Assembly: GCA_965214475.1 (NCBI GenBank)
Contig: OZ243953.1
Span: forward strand, 2,170,001-2,234,000
Length of the DNA: 64,000 nt
From: SIRX01 sp965214475
GTDB lineage: Bacteria; Actinomycetota; Rubrobacteria; Rubrobacterales; Rubrobacteraceae
Reading direction: 5' to 3'
The position numbers and the translations under genes are program-made. Below, piece by piece: positions 45,691 to 52,755 of this stretch. Position 1 is the stretch's first letter. Each line of letters opens with the position of its first letter. The notes beneath the pieces were generated by a model. The model worked only from the letters and a program-made list of their open reading frames with translations. It ran no database searches and was not told where the DNA came from.

Positions 45691-45864
45691 CAGGGTTGGG
45701 CCACTCCATTCTTCCCGCGTCATGCCGCCAAGCAGTTGCGAAGTAGTACCACCGGTCGTGCCGCCGCCGGTGGATTGCTTTTTCTCGGGATCGCTACAAC
45801 CGGCCGTCAGTACCAATCCCAAGATCGCAATCGCAACTAATATGCTTGTTTTCCCGTTTACCAC
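42001..45864 (-). CDS. Giant tandem-repeat surface lipoprotein
   Basis: 1,287 residues from a GTG at 45864 with GGGAGG 7 bases upstream. A longer frame to 45936 would run into the FNT gene and add no signal. The start VNGKTSILVAIAILGLVLTAGC is a lipoprotein signal with lipidated Cys at 23. A Gly/Thr linker leads to five ~245-258-residue repeats, each of two halves: APDLVSV...DFKFDQ...NRTSFHLA...ARGYVD, and HPDLVSV...FKFDQPLTKDDVVQ...GGLRLYF...GAVQ. The halves resemble Ig-like or SwmB-type beta domains. Cys pairs join each linker (VVCPAP) to the next repeat (TCVDF). It is probably a rigid, membrane-anchored surface fibre. No close functional relative is recognised. Confidence 0.8.
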   Translation of the reverse strand: MVNGKTSILVAIAILGLVLTAGCSDPEKKQSTGGGTTGGTTSQLLGGMTREEWSGPTLAPDLVSVGEFRDGPETDQGKPTTLVDFKFDQEAFLTGGNRTSFHLAPTNGGDPLDGADIVPEGDKEGDKVVTAAFVGRLSTKNFARGFVDKEVLSPDAQGNGVTNVGQSEDIEKETATSSPDLKTVTKDADQVLFKFDQPLTKDDVVQNTGGLRIYFPDTRQASAVAVRRTGDRNVLRATYKDLPGNFGLKDAAGGFVAQGAVQGKSKDATNTFDEVSPLKDTGAVVCPAPKIAGKTGEGKGSTEAPDLMAVGNFRRGPVTDQGKPRTCIDFTFDQKVFLKGGNRTSFHLATADGSDALDASGVVPKQDKEGDVVVSAAFPGKLKPKDFPRGYVDSKLVTSRKRGADSDNPFNINQVATVSGGGKTKNPELASVKRDGDQLFFKFDEPLTKDDVVQNNGGLRVYFPKTDNSSLRQAGALAVKRKDKKTLRAFFGNDLPGNFSLKDAAGVFVKQGAVQAAKDGRGGNNGKSAFDEVTKIGDTGTVVCPAPDYAGKSGKGKGPTAAPDLVSVGNFRRGPFTKQFTPTTCVDFRFDRKVFLKGGNRTSFHLATADGSDALDATGITPDRDKEGDVMISAAFPGKLKPKDFPRGYVDSKLVASRKQGANKDNPFNVSQAAVVSGKGKTKNPDLASVTKDGDQLFFKFDEPLTEDDVIQNTGGLRVYFPKTKDNTIKQAGAQAVKRKNKTTLRAYFGRDLPGNFSLKDAAGAFVKQGAVQAAKDGRGGNDGKSAFDEVSTIKDNGTVVCPAPEAAGKTGEGNGPTEAPDLVSVDNFRRGPFTSQFTPTTCVDFRFDQKAFLSGSNRTSFHLVPRDGSDALDAAGVVPKKDKDGDAIITAAFPGNLKPKGFARGYVDKEVLSSSKKGNALTNVPQAGDIGKNNGTKHPDLVSVTKDADQFLFKFDQPLTKDDVVQDTGGLRLYFPNSGRTQATAVDTTDNRKVLRATFKQLPEGLSLADATGAFVTQGTVQGTGEGATNAFDELSSLKDTGAEVCPASKNTGKSGGGKGPTEAPDLMKLDNFRRGLVTAHGNPRTCVDFTFDQKAFLTGGNRSSFHLAPKKGGDALDATNIIPDKDVSGDTIVTAMFPGDLKPKDFARGYVDKNILSSSGNGDGPTNVPQAGDIGKDNDTKHPDLVSITRDGDKFLFEFDQPLTQEDVVQDTGGLRLYFSKAQQSQATGVDKTDDPKVLRATFKQLPEDTGSSDAIGGFVTQGAVQGKGKNASNNFDEVSKIKKP

Positions 45865-45922
45865 GTTCGTCCCTCCCGCTTGAAATGAGGATGTGCTTTG
45901 TAGTGCGCCCGGCTCATAAACT

Positions 45923-46729
45923 TCAAACGTCCTCATCCGAATATCCGATAAGGGGTGTATCTTTATCCGAGCCCACGACCTGGCCGTAGTTGAGCAATGT
46001 GACCAGGAACACTCCGCCGAGGGTGTTGCCTATCACTACGGGAACTAGAAACTCCCACAAGTACTCTCCCGGTAGCACCTTACCGGCGAACACCCCGATC
46101 AGGACTTCCGCAGACCCGGCTACGCTGTGCGGTAGCGCCCCGGCGGGTATCAGGATGGCCGTAACCCAGATAACGAACGCCCGGCCTATGGTGTCTTGGG
46201 CGGCTGCCACCAGCCAAGCCATCAGCGCCACGACCCAGCCACCATACACCGCGAAGAGAGCTATCTCGACAAAACCGCTCTCCATCTTGTGCTCGACCTC
46301 CTGGAGAAGTAGTGCGAAGGCCCGGGCGTCCATAACCTGCGTGTAGGACAAGGCGGCGGCGGCGACCAGCGCGCCCAGGATATTGGCCGAGAGAACTACC
46401 GCCCACAGACGCAGCAAGTTGATCAGGTACTTCCACGTTTGCCTTTTCTCCTGCAACACGACCGTCACCGGGATTACGGTGGTCTCGGTAAACAGTTGGG
46501 CCCGGCCCAGGACTACGATCAGGAACCCCAGCGGATATATCGCCATGGCTGTAAGGCCGACACCACCGGTCATCGCCGCCACGCTGAACATCGCCATCGC
46601 GCCGAAAGATATGTTCAAACCGGCCGCGAAGCCGCTAAACGCGAGGCCCAGACTGGCCCGATCCAGGTTCGTTCGCCCGTCTTCGATTATGTCGTAATAG
46701 ATCTTTCTCGCTGTCTTTGCGTCTGGCAT
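45923..46729 (-). CDS. Formate/nitrite transporter (FNT) family channel
   Basis: 268 residues with six membrane spans. FNT motifs are seen at LGLAFSGFAAGLNISFGAMA, GRAQLFTETTVIPVTVVL, and GNTLGGVFLVTLLNYGQ. The family moves small monovalent anions such as formate, nitrite or hydrosulfide in pentamers. It ends 58 bases before the lipoprotein start. I cannot tell the substrate. Confidence 0.88.
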   Translation of the reverse strand: MPDAKTARKIYYDIIEDGRTNLDRASLGLAFSGFAAGLNISFGAMAMFSVAAMTGGVGLTAMAIYPLGFLIVVLGRAQLFTETTVIPVTVVLQEKRQTWKYLINLLRLWAVVLSANILGALVAAAALSYTQVMDARAFALLLQEVEHKMESGFVEIALFAVYGGWVVALMAWLVAAAQDTIGRAFVIWVTAILIPAGALPHSVAGSAEVLIGVFAGKVLPGEYLWEFLVPVVIGNTLGGVFLVTLLNYGQVVGSDKDTPLIGYSDEDV

Positions 46730-46798
46730 AGAGTCGGGGGCTGCTCCTTTGCTTTCTCCAGGTTACGAAAACATGCCTCGATGAACTACCGATGATTC

Positions 46799-47902
46799 CT
46801 AGCTCTCCGAGATAACTACCGCTTCCTTGCGCTGCTCTCTCCTCACCCGGCTAGGTCTCTCTATCCACAAGTTCCGTACGAGCACCTTGCTCACGATGCA
46901 GATCGGGACGACCAGGAAGATGCCGAAGATGCCGAAGATCCAGTAGATAGGAATTACCGATATGGCGACCACCGCCGGATGGACTTTGACCACCTTCGAC
47001 ATAATGGACGGTATGAGGATATTGCGGTTTATCGTCTGGACCACGATTATCGTGATCAGGATCAAAAGCACGTGCGTCGGCGATACGCTGATGGCGACGA
47101 TGACCGCCGGGATGGCGGCGATTACCGCGCCGAAGTACGGGATTATCTCTAACAAGCCGGCAACGACGCCCAGCAGGAGCGCGGATGGAAGGCCTAAAAG
47201 CCAGTAAGCCGTGCTCGTCATTATCCCCACCGCTATCATGGATAAAAGCGTTGCGATCGGCCAGGCGTGAAGCCCTTCGTACAGGTCGTTTATTATCTTT
47301 AGCGCCCGCCCCCGGTTGTCTTTGTTGAGCAAACGGAGGAAGATCCTGAGCAGCGAGATAGGGGTCATCGCAATATAGACGCCGGTTGCGATCAGGACCA
47401 TAAAAATGATCAGGGCGCCCAACACCTGCCACATGAGCGTGCCGACCGGTGGAAAAAGTCCCGGAAGGTTAAAGTCGAACATCGCCGCGTTTTCAGCGAA
47501 CCATTCTCCCATCGTACTGAAGAAGTCCGTGCTGATCAGGGGCGTCTGATTCAGGGGAGCCTCCAGCAAGTTTTTGAAAAACGGTAAGGATTCCTGCTCG
47601 GTACCTGGGAGGGAAGCCAGGAACTTCTTGAGCGCGGTATAGAACGGGGAGGAAAGTAACATGCCTATACCCAAAAATAAGAGAACAGCGGAGAGCATGG
47701 TTATAGATACGCCCCATTTACGGGGAATCCCCACTTTCTCCAACAGTAGCGCCCCGTCGGAGAGCGAAACCGCGACCAGGGCCGCCACCAGGACCATCAA
47801 CAAGAACAGTGGAAAGTACGGGAAGAAGTACGCCAGCGCGACGAGAAATATGATTAACAGAACCGTCCGGAACAAATCCCTGCCTTTCAACGCACTATCC
47901 AA
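46799..47902 (-). CDS. AI-2E family transporter (PerM/YdiK type)
   Basis: 367 residues. Eight hydrophobic segments are arranged in the typical order: two at ~12-40, two at ~65-85 and 150-178, and four beyond 210. The family core LLLGVVAGLLEIIPYFGAVIAAIPAVI and VVQTINRNILIPSIMSK is present. Members are permeases associated with autoinducer-2 export or Na+ efflux. The gene sits 69 bases upstream of the FNT gene, on the same strand. Confidence 0.88.
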   Translation of the reverse strand: MDSALKGRDLFRTVLLIIFLVALAYFFPYFPLFLLMVLVAALVAVSLSDGALLLEKVGIPRKWGVSITMLSAVLLFLGIGMLLSSPFYTALKKFLASLPGTEQESLPFFKNLLEAPLNQTPLISTDFFSTMGEWFAENAAMFDFNLPGLFPPVGTLMWQVLGALIIFMVLIATGVYIAMTPISLLRIFLRLLNKDNRGRALKIINDLYEGLHAWPIATLLSMIAVGIMTSTAYWLLGLPSALLLGVVAGLLEIIPYFGAVIAAIPAVIVAISVSPTHVLLILITIIVVQTINRNILIPSIMSKVVKVHPAVVAISVIPIYWIFGIFGIFLVVPICIVSKVLVRNLWIERPSRVRREQRKEAVVISES

Positions 47903-48002
47903 AGCACGCCTCCTTTTTCTGTAAGCTTCTCCAATTACAAGACTGGTGACGAACGCGTTTTTCCAAACCCGTACTCATAAAAACGAACACTCTCGACCCG
48001 TC

Positions 48003-49529
48003 CTACGCCGGCTGGTCCCAGACCGTATCGTCCACGGTCTTTTCAGCCTCCAAGGCATCTTCGAGAGACTCGAAGATGCTGATTAGCGTCTGAAAGTCTG
48101 AGCACAGCCTCGGGTGTTGGTCTATATCGAGCTCTGCCCCGGCTTCTACCGCCCGTCGGATAAGGTTTGCGGCGTCGCTTGGATCTGGTAGCTGTCGGGG
48201 GGCCATGCGGGCTATGGTGAAGACCTGCTCCCATAGAATTTGCTGACGCCTAGGGTCCGTGTTCGCTAAAAACAAGCGCTCTATCGTTTCGATCAACCTT
48301 TCCAAAACGGCGACCTCTCCACCGGCGAAGGCGGCGCGTCGAACCTGGTCAAAGGCCAGGCCTACATCGTCTTTAAAGCCCGGGTGATTTACCTTTACCA
48401 GCACCCGGGCGCCGTTGACGTTTCGCTCCCTCAAGCGGGAAGGCAGCGCCTTCGAACCCAGGGCGATAAAGATAGCCTCCAGGCGGTCGATGGCTTGCAT
48501 GGCGGTCGTGGGATCGTTGATGCCTGGTGAGAGCGCTTTGAGGGCTATGTCGGAGAGCTGGCGTAGACCAAAGGGAAAGTCTTGCTGAAAAGAACGCTCC
48601 GGCCCAAACTTGAAGGCCCGGCGTATCTTATTCCGGTCGTCGAGGCTCAAGCGGATGTGCCGGGTAGACCAGACCTTCGCCAGGGTCAGGCCGGCGCTGA
48701 TGAAATGTCCCGGGGCGAACGGGATCTCGATGACGACCGTATCTTTCCCGACGGCTACCGAACACACGATGGAGTCTATGTCCAGACGCTGCAAGTAGCC
48801 CGTCTTATTCGATCGTATTACCAACGGTTCTCCGGAGAGCAAGTTTTCTAGGGCAGGGTCTTCTAGGGGGTCCAATGCTTCTATGGGGGCATCATCCAGG
48901 TCTTCGAGCTTTCCTATAGCCTTTAGCGTGTCGTTTTGGGCCATTTGAACGATGGTCGAGGACTGGACGAGCTTCGAGATATGCTGGATAAAGTAGATCA
49001 GCACCGCCACGCAGACCATCGTCAGCGTGATCGTCACTGTGAGGGAGATCACGGGGACGAAGATTGTCACATCATCGCCGCTGGGCGTGTACATGAACAT
49101 GAGAATCATCAGGGAGTACACGAAGGTCGCAATGTAAATCCCTATAGCCAACTGCACCGAGCTATCCGCCGTAAAGCTCTTGAGCAGCCTGGGCGAGTAC
49201 TGGCCGGAAGCGAGTTGGAGGATGACGAGGGTAAGAGAAAAGGAAGTGGCTATAACGGTTATGAGGCTTCCCGTTACCGCGGAAAGCACGTAGTAGGCGT
49301 TGGTGGCGCCGCCGGAGAAGATGAACGGTAGCGCGCCCCAGCTTTCCTGCCAGTTCAGGTCGAGGTACCGAGTAAACCACGCCAAAGCAAAACCACCCAC
49401 GGTTCCTAAAGCGGGGAGAAACCAGAAGCTGGATCTCAGCGTCCTCCAGGCGGGCCTGAGCCAGCCTCCGGAAGCGTCTCGCTCGAGCTTCGAAGATTTG
49501 AAAGAGTCTTTCGAGTGTGGACCGTGCAT
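48003..49529 (-). CDS. DUF2254 membrane protein
   Basis: 508 residues. The N-terminal half has about four membrane helices (STFWFLPALGTVGGFALAW, AVTGSLITVIATSFSLTLVILQLASGQYSPRLL, and two more to ~185). The C-terminal ~300 residues are soluble and include LRQLSDIALKALSPGINDPTTAMQAIDRLEAIF, the DUF2254 hallmark. Function is unknown. It is often found next to transporters and ion-stress genes, as here. Confidence 0.85.
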   Translation of the reverse strand: MHGPHSKDSFKSSKLERDASGGWLRPAWRTLRSSFWFLPALGTVGGFALAWFTRYLDLNWQESWGALPFIFSGGATNAYYVLSAVTGSLITVIATSFSLTLVILQLASGQYSPRLLKSFTADSSVQLAIGIYIATFVYSLMILMFMYTPSGDDVTIFVPVISLTVTITLTMVCVAVLIYFIQHISKLVQSSTIVQMAQNDTLKAIGKLEDLDDAPIEALDPLEDPALENLLSGEPLVIRSNKTGYLQRLDIDSIVCSVAVGKDTVVIEIPFAPGHFISAGLTLAKVWSTRHIRLSLDDRNKIRRAFKFGPERSFQQDFPFGLRQLSDIALKALSPGINDPTTAMQAIDRLEAIFIALGSKALPSRLRERNVNGARVLVKVNHPGFKDDVGLAFDQVRRAAFAGGEVAVLERLIETIERLFLANTDPRRQQILWEQVFTIARMAPRQLPDPSDAANLIRRAVEAGAELDIDQHPRLCSDFQTLISIFESLEDALEAEKTVDDTVWDQPA

Positions 49530-49760
49530 AAGCTGCCGTCGTTCCTTTCCGATACGCTTCTGTCGATTTGCCGCAGTTATTTTTCTCGTACGCGCGAGAT
49601 CAGAGAAGTTGTCTTGTCGGAAACTTCGGACGCAGTATCTTGTGCCACTAGCTTTACCTCCAACTCAAAGTTCGCCTAGTTCCTATAAAAACAGGTGGTG
49701 ATGAGGCACTGATGAATTTGGGGTGATCCGTGCAACCTTCGGCTGACCATATAAAATCTC

Positions 49761-51128
49761 TCAAACACTTTCGCCCCGCACGAGGCTTCTGTGGAGGTCC
49801 TGAGTGTCCGGCGAGGGCTCCATATCGTACTGGCGTTTCAGTATCTGTTTGCACAGTTGATACTGATGCAACGCCCGGGCCCGGAAGCCGAGACGGGCGT
49901 AACAGCGCATCAGAAGTCGGTAGCTTTCTTCGTGGAGAGGTTCCTTCTCGAGGAGTCGATAGTAAACTTGTATGCTCCTCTGGAGTTGCCCATCTTCTGC
50001 ATAGTAATGGCCGACTCGACTCAGCATGTCAATGTACGAGTTGGCCAATCTCTCACGCTCGATCATGGTCCAGTCTTCATAGAGATCCTCGATCAGATAA
50101 TCATCCCTGTACAGTTCGAGAGCTTTTTCGTACTCTCCAATAGCCTGGGACATCTGCTGGGATTTTTGCAGCAGTCGTCCGCGCTCGTAACGGGCGTCGA
50201 ACTCCGCTACATCTGACGACGGCCGAATCTCTGGGGCCAAATGATAGTAGCCGGACTTGAGCTGGATGTAATTTGAAGCGACCGCAAACGACAACTCTTG
50301 GCTCAACGTACCGCGCAGGCTATAAACCGCCGAGTTCAGCGACCACTTGGCTTTCCTGAGACCTGAGTTGGGCCATAGCCACTCGATCAAGCAATCTTGC
50401 GATACGGACCTTGATCTGCTGGATAACAGGTACTTGAAGATAGCCAGCGCTTTGTTATTTTGTCCCAGAGATAGGACCTCATCACGGTAGTAAACTTCAA
50501 AACGACCGAAGAAACGTACTTGTAGCTCGATAGTGTCAGGATCTACCGGCGCTTCCCGACTTTCCGCCGTAGGTAGGGTGGTGGGCAATGAGGTTACCGA
50601 GTTTATGGGAGAGGGTACAGTTAGCTTACGGGTTGGAGAAAGAGCTTTCCAGTTTGCGTGAAGTGCCTCTTGGGCGAAACCAACATCGCTCTCGTCTACC
50701 TGAAAGAGGCTTTGGTCCAATCTCTGGCGGGCCAGGAGCAAGTCTTCTGCCACCTTCTCGCCGAGTAGCGCGTCACACAGGTCCCCTGCCACGCGGGACA
50801 GCTCGATCAGGAACGGCTCCTTCATTTCCGTTGCGGCCTGCAGCATACGCTCAAAGCACCTGGCAGCTTGCTCGTAATCATGCTCATCGGCGAGAGTGTT
50901 GCCTGTACTCCAGGCAACGGAGATGAAGAAGAACTGGTCCCCTCCTCGTTGTACCGCATCTAAAACTCGATCTAGGTCACTCGCGCTCGGAGCCTGGTAC
51001 CGGTACTTGCCATACGAAGCCGAACCGCCCTCTTCGGAGGCGCGAGAACTTACTTCCTTGCCCGTGCCAGACAGACTTTCGTCGGGCGGCCACTGTGGTG
51101 CGCTGTCGCGTCTTATGCTGTCTCTCAT
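49761..51128 (-). CDS. BTAD/SARP-like transcriptional regulator A (riboswitch-controlled)
   Basis: 455 residues. A ~175-residue N-terminal region shows TPR-like helices (NTLADEHDYEQAARCFERMLQ). Residues ~205-290 form an OmpR-type winged helix (FGRFEVYYRDEVLSLGQNNKALAIFKYLLSS...LIEWLWPN). Residues ~300-455 are the BTAD, with DVAEFDARYERGRLL and EDLYEDWTMIERERLANSYIDML. Such proteins activate target promoters. Start ATG 51128 follows a 15-codon upstream frame and a c-di-GMP riboswitch. Regulator B at 52756 is a shorter paralog. Confidence 0.85.
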   Translation of the reverse strand: MRDSIRRDSAPQWPPDESLSGTGKEVSSRASEEGGSASYGKYRYQAPSASDLDRVLDAVQRGGDQFFFISVAWSTGNTLADEHDYEQAARCFERMLQAATEMKEPFLIELSRVAGDLCDALLGEKVAEDLLLARQRLDQSLFQVDESDVGFAQEALHANWKALSPTRKLTVPSPINSVTSLPTTLPTAESREAPVDPDTIELQVRFFGRFEVYYRDEVLSLGQNNKALAIFKYLLSSRSRSVSQDCLIEWLWPNSGLRKAKWSLNSAVYSLRGTLSQELSFAVASNYIQLKSGYYHLAPEIRPSSDVAEFDARYERGRLLQKSQQMSQAIGEYEKALELYRDDYLIEDLYEDWTMIERERLANSYIDMLSRVGHYYAEDGQLQRSIQVYYRLLEKEPLHEESYRLLMRCYARLGFRARALHQYQLCKQILKRQYDMEPSPDTQDLHRSLVRGESV

Positions 51129-51144
51129 CTATACGCTCCGAAGC

Positions 51145-51192
51145 TCAGGTACGACTTGGAGCGAGACGTAGTGACGTGGTATAGGGACGCAT
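51145..51192 (-). other. Upstream open reading frame in the regulator A leader
   Basis: ATG at 51192 is preceded by AAGGAGGAGGG and encodes MRPYTTSLRLAPSRT before a TGA at 51147-51145, 16 bases before the regulator ATG. A perfect 7-base hairpin (51206-51222) lies just before its ribosome site. It may couple riboswitch state to translation of the regulator. Confidence 0.5.
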
Positions 51193-51230
51193 CCCTCCTC
51201 CTTTTCAAGGTGGAGCACCTTGCACCCCAC

Positions 51231-51312
51231 CGCTGGTTGGTAGCCCGGCTGCCTCAGAAAGGTCCTTAGCTTTGCGTGCCCGCCTCACGACGGGGTTGCC
51301 TTTATCTCAGCG
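51231..51312 (-). promoter_or_regulatory. Cyclic di-GMP-I (GEMM) riboswitch
   Basis: On the minus strand, GATAAAGGCAACCCC, a GTGA tetraloop closing the P2 stem, GGGCACGCAAAGC and GCAGCCGGGCTACC follow the GEMM consensus closely. P1 closes as CGCTG (51312-51308) with CAGCG (51235-51231). It is ~100 bases upstream of the regulator A start, so cellular c-di-GMP should set its expression. No T-run hairpin follows, favouring translational control. Confidence 0.88.
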
Positions 51313-51442
51313 TCTATGCGTCCGCTTAACTTGTGGACTGATGTCAGACGTTACTGACCCACGCTCCACAATTGGATCAGAAGCTGATGAATCAGGAATG
51401 AATTCGTAACAAGCTGTTGGAAAAACTCCTGTGTTGGAGAAA

Positions 51443-51465
51443 AAAGCCCGCTATCGGTGGGCTTT
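51443..51465. terminator. Bidirectional terminator-like hairpin
   Basis: AAAGCCC and GGGCTTT (51443-51449, 51459-51465) pair perfectly, with A-rich sequence on the left and T's inside the right arm. On the minus strand six T's follow. It separates the riboswitch leader from the plus-strand genes. Confidence 0.6.
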
Positions 51466-51466
51466 A

Positions 51467-51487
51467 CTACCAGCTGAGCTAGAAGCC
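51467..51487 (-). pseudogene. tRNA 5' fragment (acceptor strand and D-arm)
   Basis: On the minus strand GGCTTCTAGCTCAGCTGGTAG contains the canonical D-arm motif TAGCTCAGYTGGTAG preceded by an acceptor-like hexamer. The D-stem partner GAGC, anticodon and T-arm are absent. The sequence runs straight into the terminator hairpin. It looks like a broken tRNA gene. Confidence 0.45.
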
Positions 51488-51727
51488 GTTACTGTACTGA
51501 AATAGTATACATAGCTTACTCTACCACCTACCTCCTGCTCGGAGCAGCAACAATTCGTAGCTCACCCGGAATTCACTGTCGGTTCACCACCGTCTGGTTT
51601 GCTCTATTGAGCAACAGGAGAGACAGTAAAAGGAGGAGTGATCGTCAGAAACGAGTAGTATGCAGCGTTCTGAATCTGTCTTATGTAGCAACAGACTCCG
51701 TGGAACCTACTAAAGAAAGGATAACCC
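51488..51727. other. Gap between tRNA fragment and the charged small gene
   Basis: Two short inverted repeats are present: CTGCTCGGAGCAG near 51536-51548, and TTGCTC/GAGCAA at 51599-51614. A reading frame from 51607 on the plus strand has no coding character and I leave it out. Nothing else is recognised. Confidence 0.3.
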
Positions 51728-51907
51728 GTGGCGGAAGAAAAAGAGCGGTTCGAGAAGAAGCCAAAGAAAGACGAAGAAACTCGCAGGCAAGAAACCGATC
51801 ACATTGAGGAAAAGCCTGGCGAGAATTGGGAAAGAGAGAAACAGCAAAGCAAGGAGATCGTAAGTAAGGCCCTAAACAAAGTCAAAAGTAGGCTGGAAGA
51901 TCAGTGA
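51728..51907 (+). CDS. Small highly charged protein
   Basis: 59 residues from a GTG at 51728 after AGAAAGGA: MAEEKERFEKKPKKDEETRR, then QETDHIEEKPGENWEREKQQ, then SKEIVSKALNKVKSRLEDQ. More than half the residues are charged and the pattern suggests one or two amphipathic helices without hydrophobic core. It resembles small stress-related hydrophilic proteins. It is upstream of membrane paralog B on the same strand. No family is recognised. Confidence 0.55.
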   Translation: MAEEKERFEKKPKKDEETRRQETDHIEEKPGENWEREKQQSKEIVSKALNKVKSRLEDQ

Positions 51908-52038
51908 GTCCGGCTGGAAAATTTGAGAAGGTCAGGCTTTCGCCGTTTGGCCCTTGAATCCCAAAATCTACACGTCGGTAGCGGGAAATGAATCCACTTT
52001 TCAACCCGATTAAGCGTAGTTCGTGGAGGCGACAGGAC

Positions 52039-52052
52039 AAACAAATTTGTTT
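52039..52052. promoter_or_regulatory. Perfect palindrome upstream of membrane paralog B
   Basis: AAACAAATTTGTTT is a 14-base perfect palindrome 20 bases before the GTG. It shares the core ACAAATTTGT with the palindrome at 21987. It is a plausible operator overlapping the transcription start. Confidence 0.4.
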
Positions 52053-52072
52053 ACTTGGAAAGGAGTATTACT

Positions 52073-52708
52073 GTGTCGGAGAAAAACGAGCAGACGGGTA
52101 CGCAATTGGCTGAGGAGCAGTCAGGGTCGCGGACAAAGCCATCTTCGAGCGGTGAACATAAGAGAAACGTTGTAGATGCGCTGCGGGAGGCTAACTACAC
52201 TAGCATCGTATTCGGCTGGCTGGCGATGATGGGAGCTGCTTTGGTCCTGAGCAGCATCGCCAGTGGCTTTATCGCAGCAGGCTTCGATCAAGATGGTTCT
52301 GACACGAACGTCGTGAGAAGTTGGGAACGAGCCAGCTTCTTAACTACAGTTTTCTTTGCTTTCCTGGTTGGAGGCTATGTGGCCGGCAGGATAGCGGGAC
52401 GTTCCGGAGTCAAGCATGGCATCATGGTGCCACTGCTAGCTTTGTTCACTACCCTGACTTTGGTGCTCTTTGGGCTCGTGGTCGGGGTTGGCTTGGTGGA
52501 CAGTTTGAGTGGAGTGACCCTACCCGACCTTCCACGCGGAACTCGTAAGAGCCTGGACACCATACTCTCAGCCTCCGGTATTCTCGCCCTGATCTTCATT
52601 CCGTTCATTGGGGGAGCTTTCGGAGGAGCCTGGGGCGCTAGGGTAGAACGGCGAATTGTACGGGAGGGCCGCAAAGGCAAGCCGGAATGCGATCCAGAGT
52701 CAGAGTAG
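52073..52708 (+). CDS. Small four-helix membrane protein, paralog B
   Basis: 211 residues from the GTG at 52073 with AAAGGAG 8 bases upstream; a TTG at 52055 would place the ribosome site inside the gene. Four spans with VGGYVAGRIAGRSGVKHGIMV and FIGGAFGGAWGARVERR align with paralog A at 41261. The N-terminus is longer and polar. A pair of homologues 11 kb apart suggests the intervening block and these proteins serve a common condition. Confidence 0.7.
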   Translation: MSEKNEQTGTQLAEEQSGSRTKPSSSGEHKRNVVDALREANYTSIVFGWLAMMGAALVLSSIASGFIAAGFDQDGSDTNVVRSWERASFLTTVFFAFLVGGYVAGRIAGRSGVKHGIMVPLLALFTTLTLVLFGLVVGVGLVDSLSGVTLPDLPRGTRKSLDTILSASGILALIFIPFIGGAFGGAWGARVERRIVREGRKGKPECDPESE

Positions 52709-52755
52709 CTGAGCTTCGACGCTAGCTTGCCCCGAAAAAGATTCTGGAAGTAAAT

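Noticed and set aside
45865..45936. Longer start of the giant lipoprotein to 45936 (1,311 residues)
   Set aside because: It overlaps the FNT gene by 14 bases, lacks a ribosome site, and would put 24 extra residues before a perfect lipoprotein signal; the GTG at 45864 has GGGAGG at the right distance.
51607..51807. 66-residue plus-strand frame
   Set aside because: Arg-rich with no ribosome site and overlapping the better-supported 59-residue gene at 51728 in another frame.
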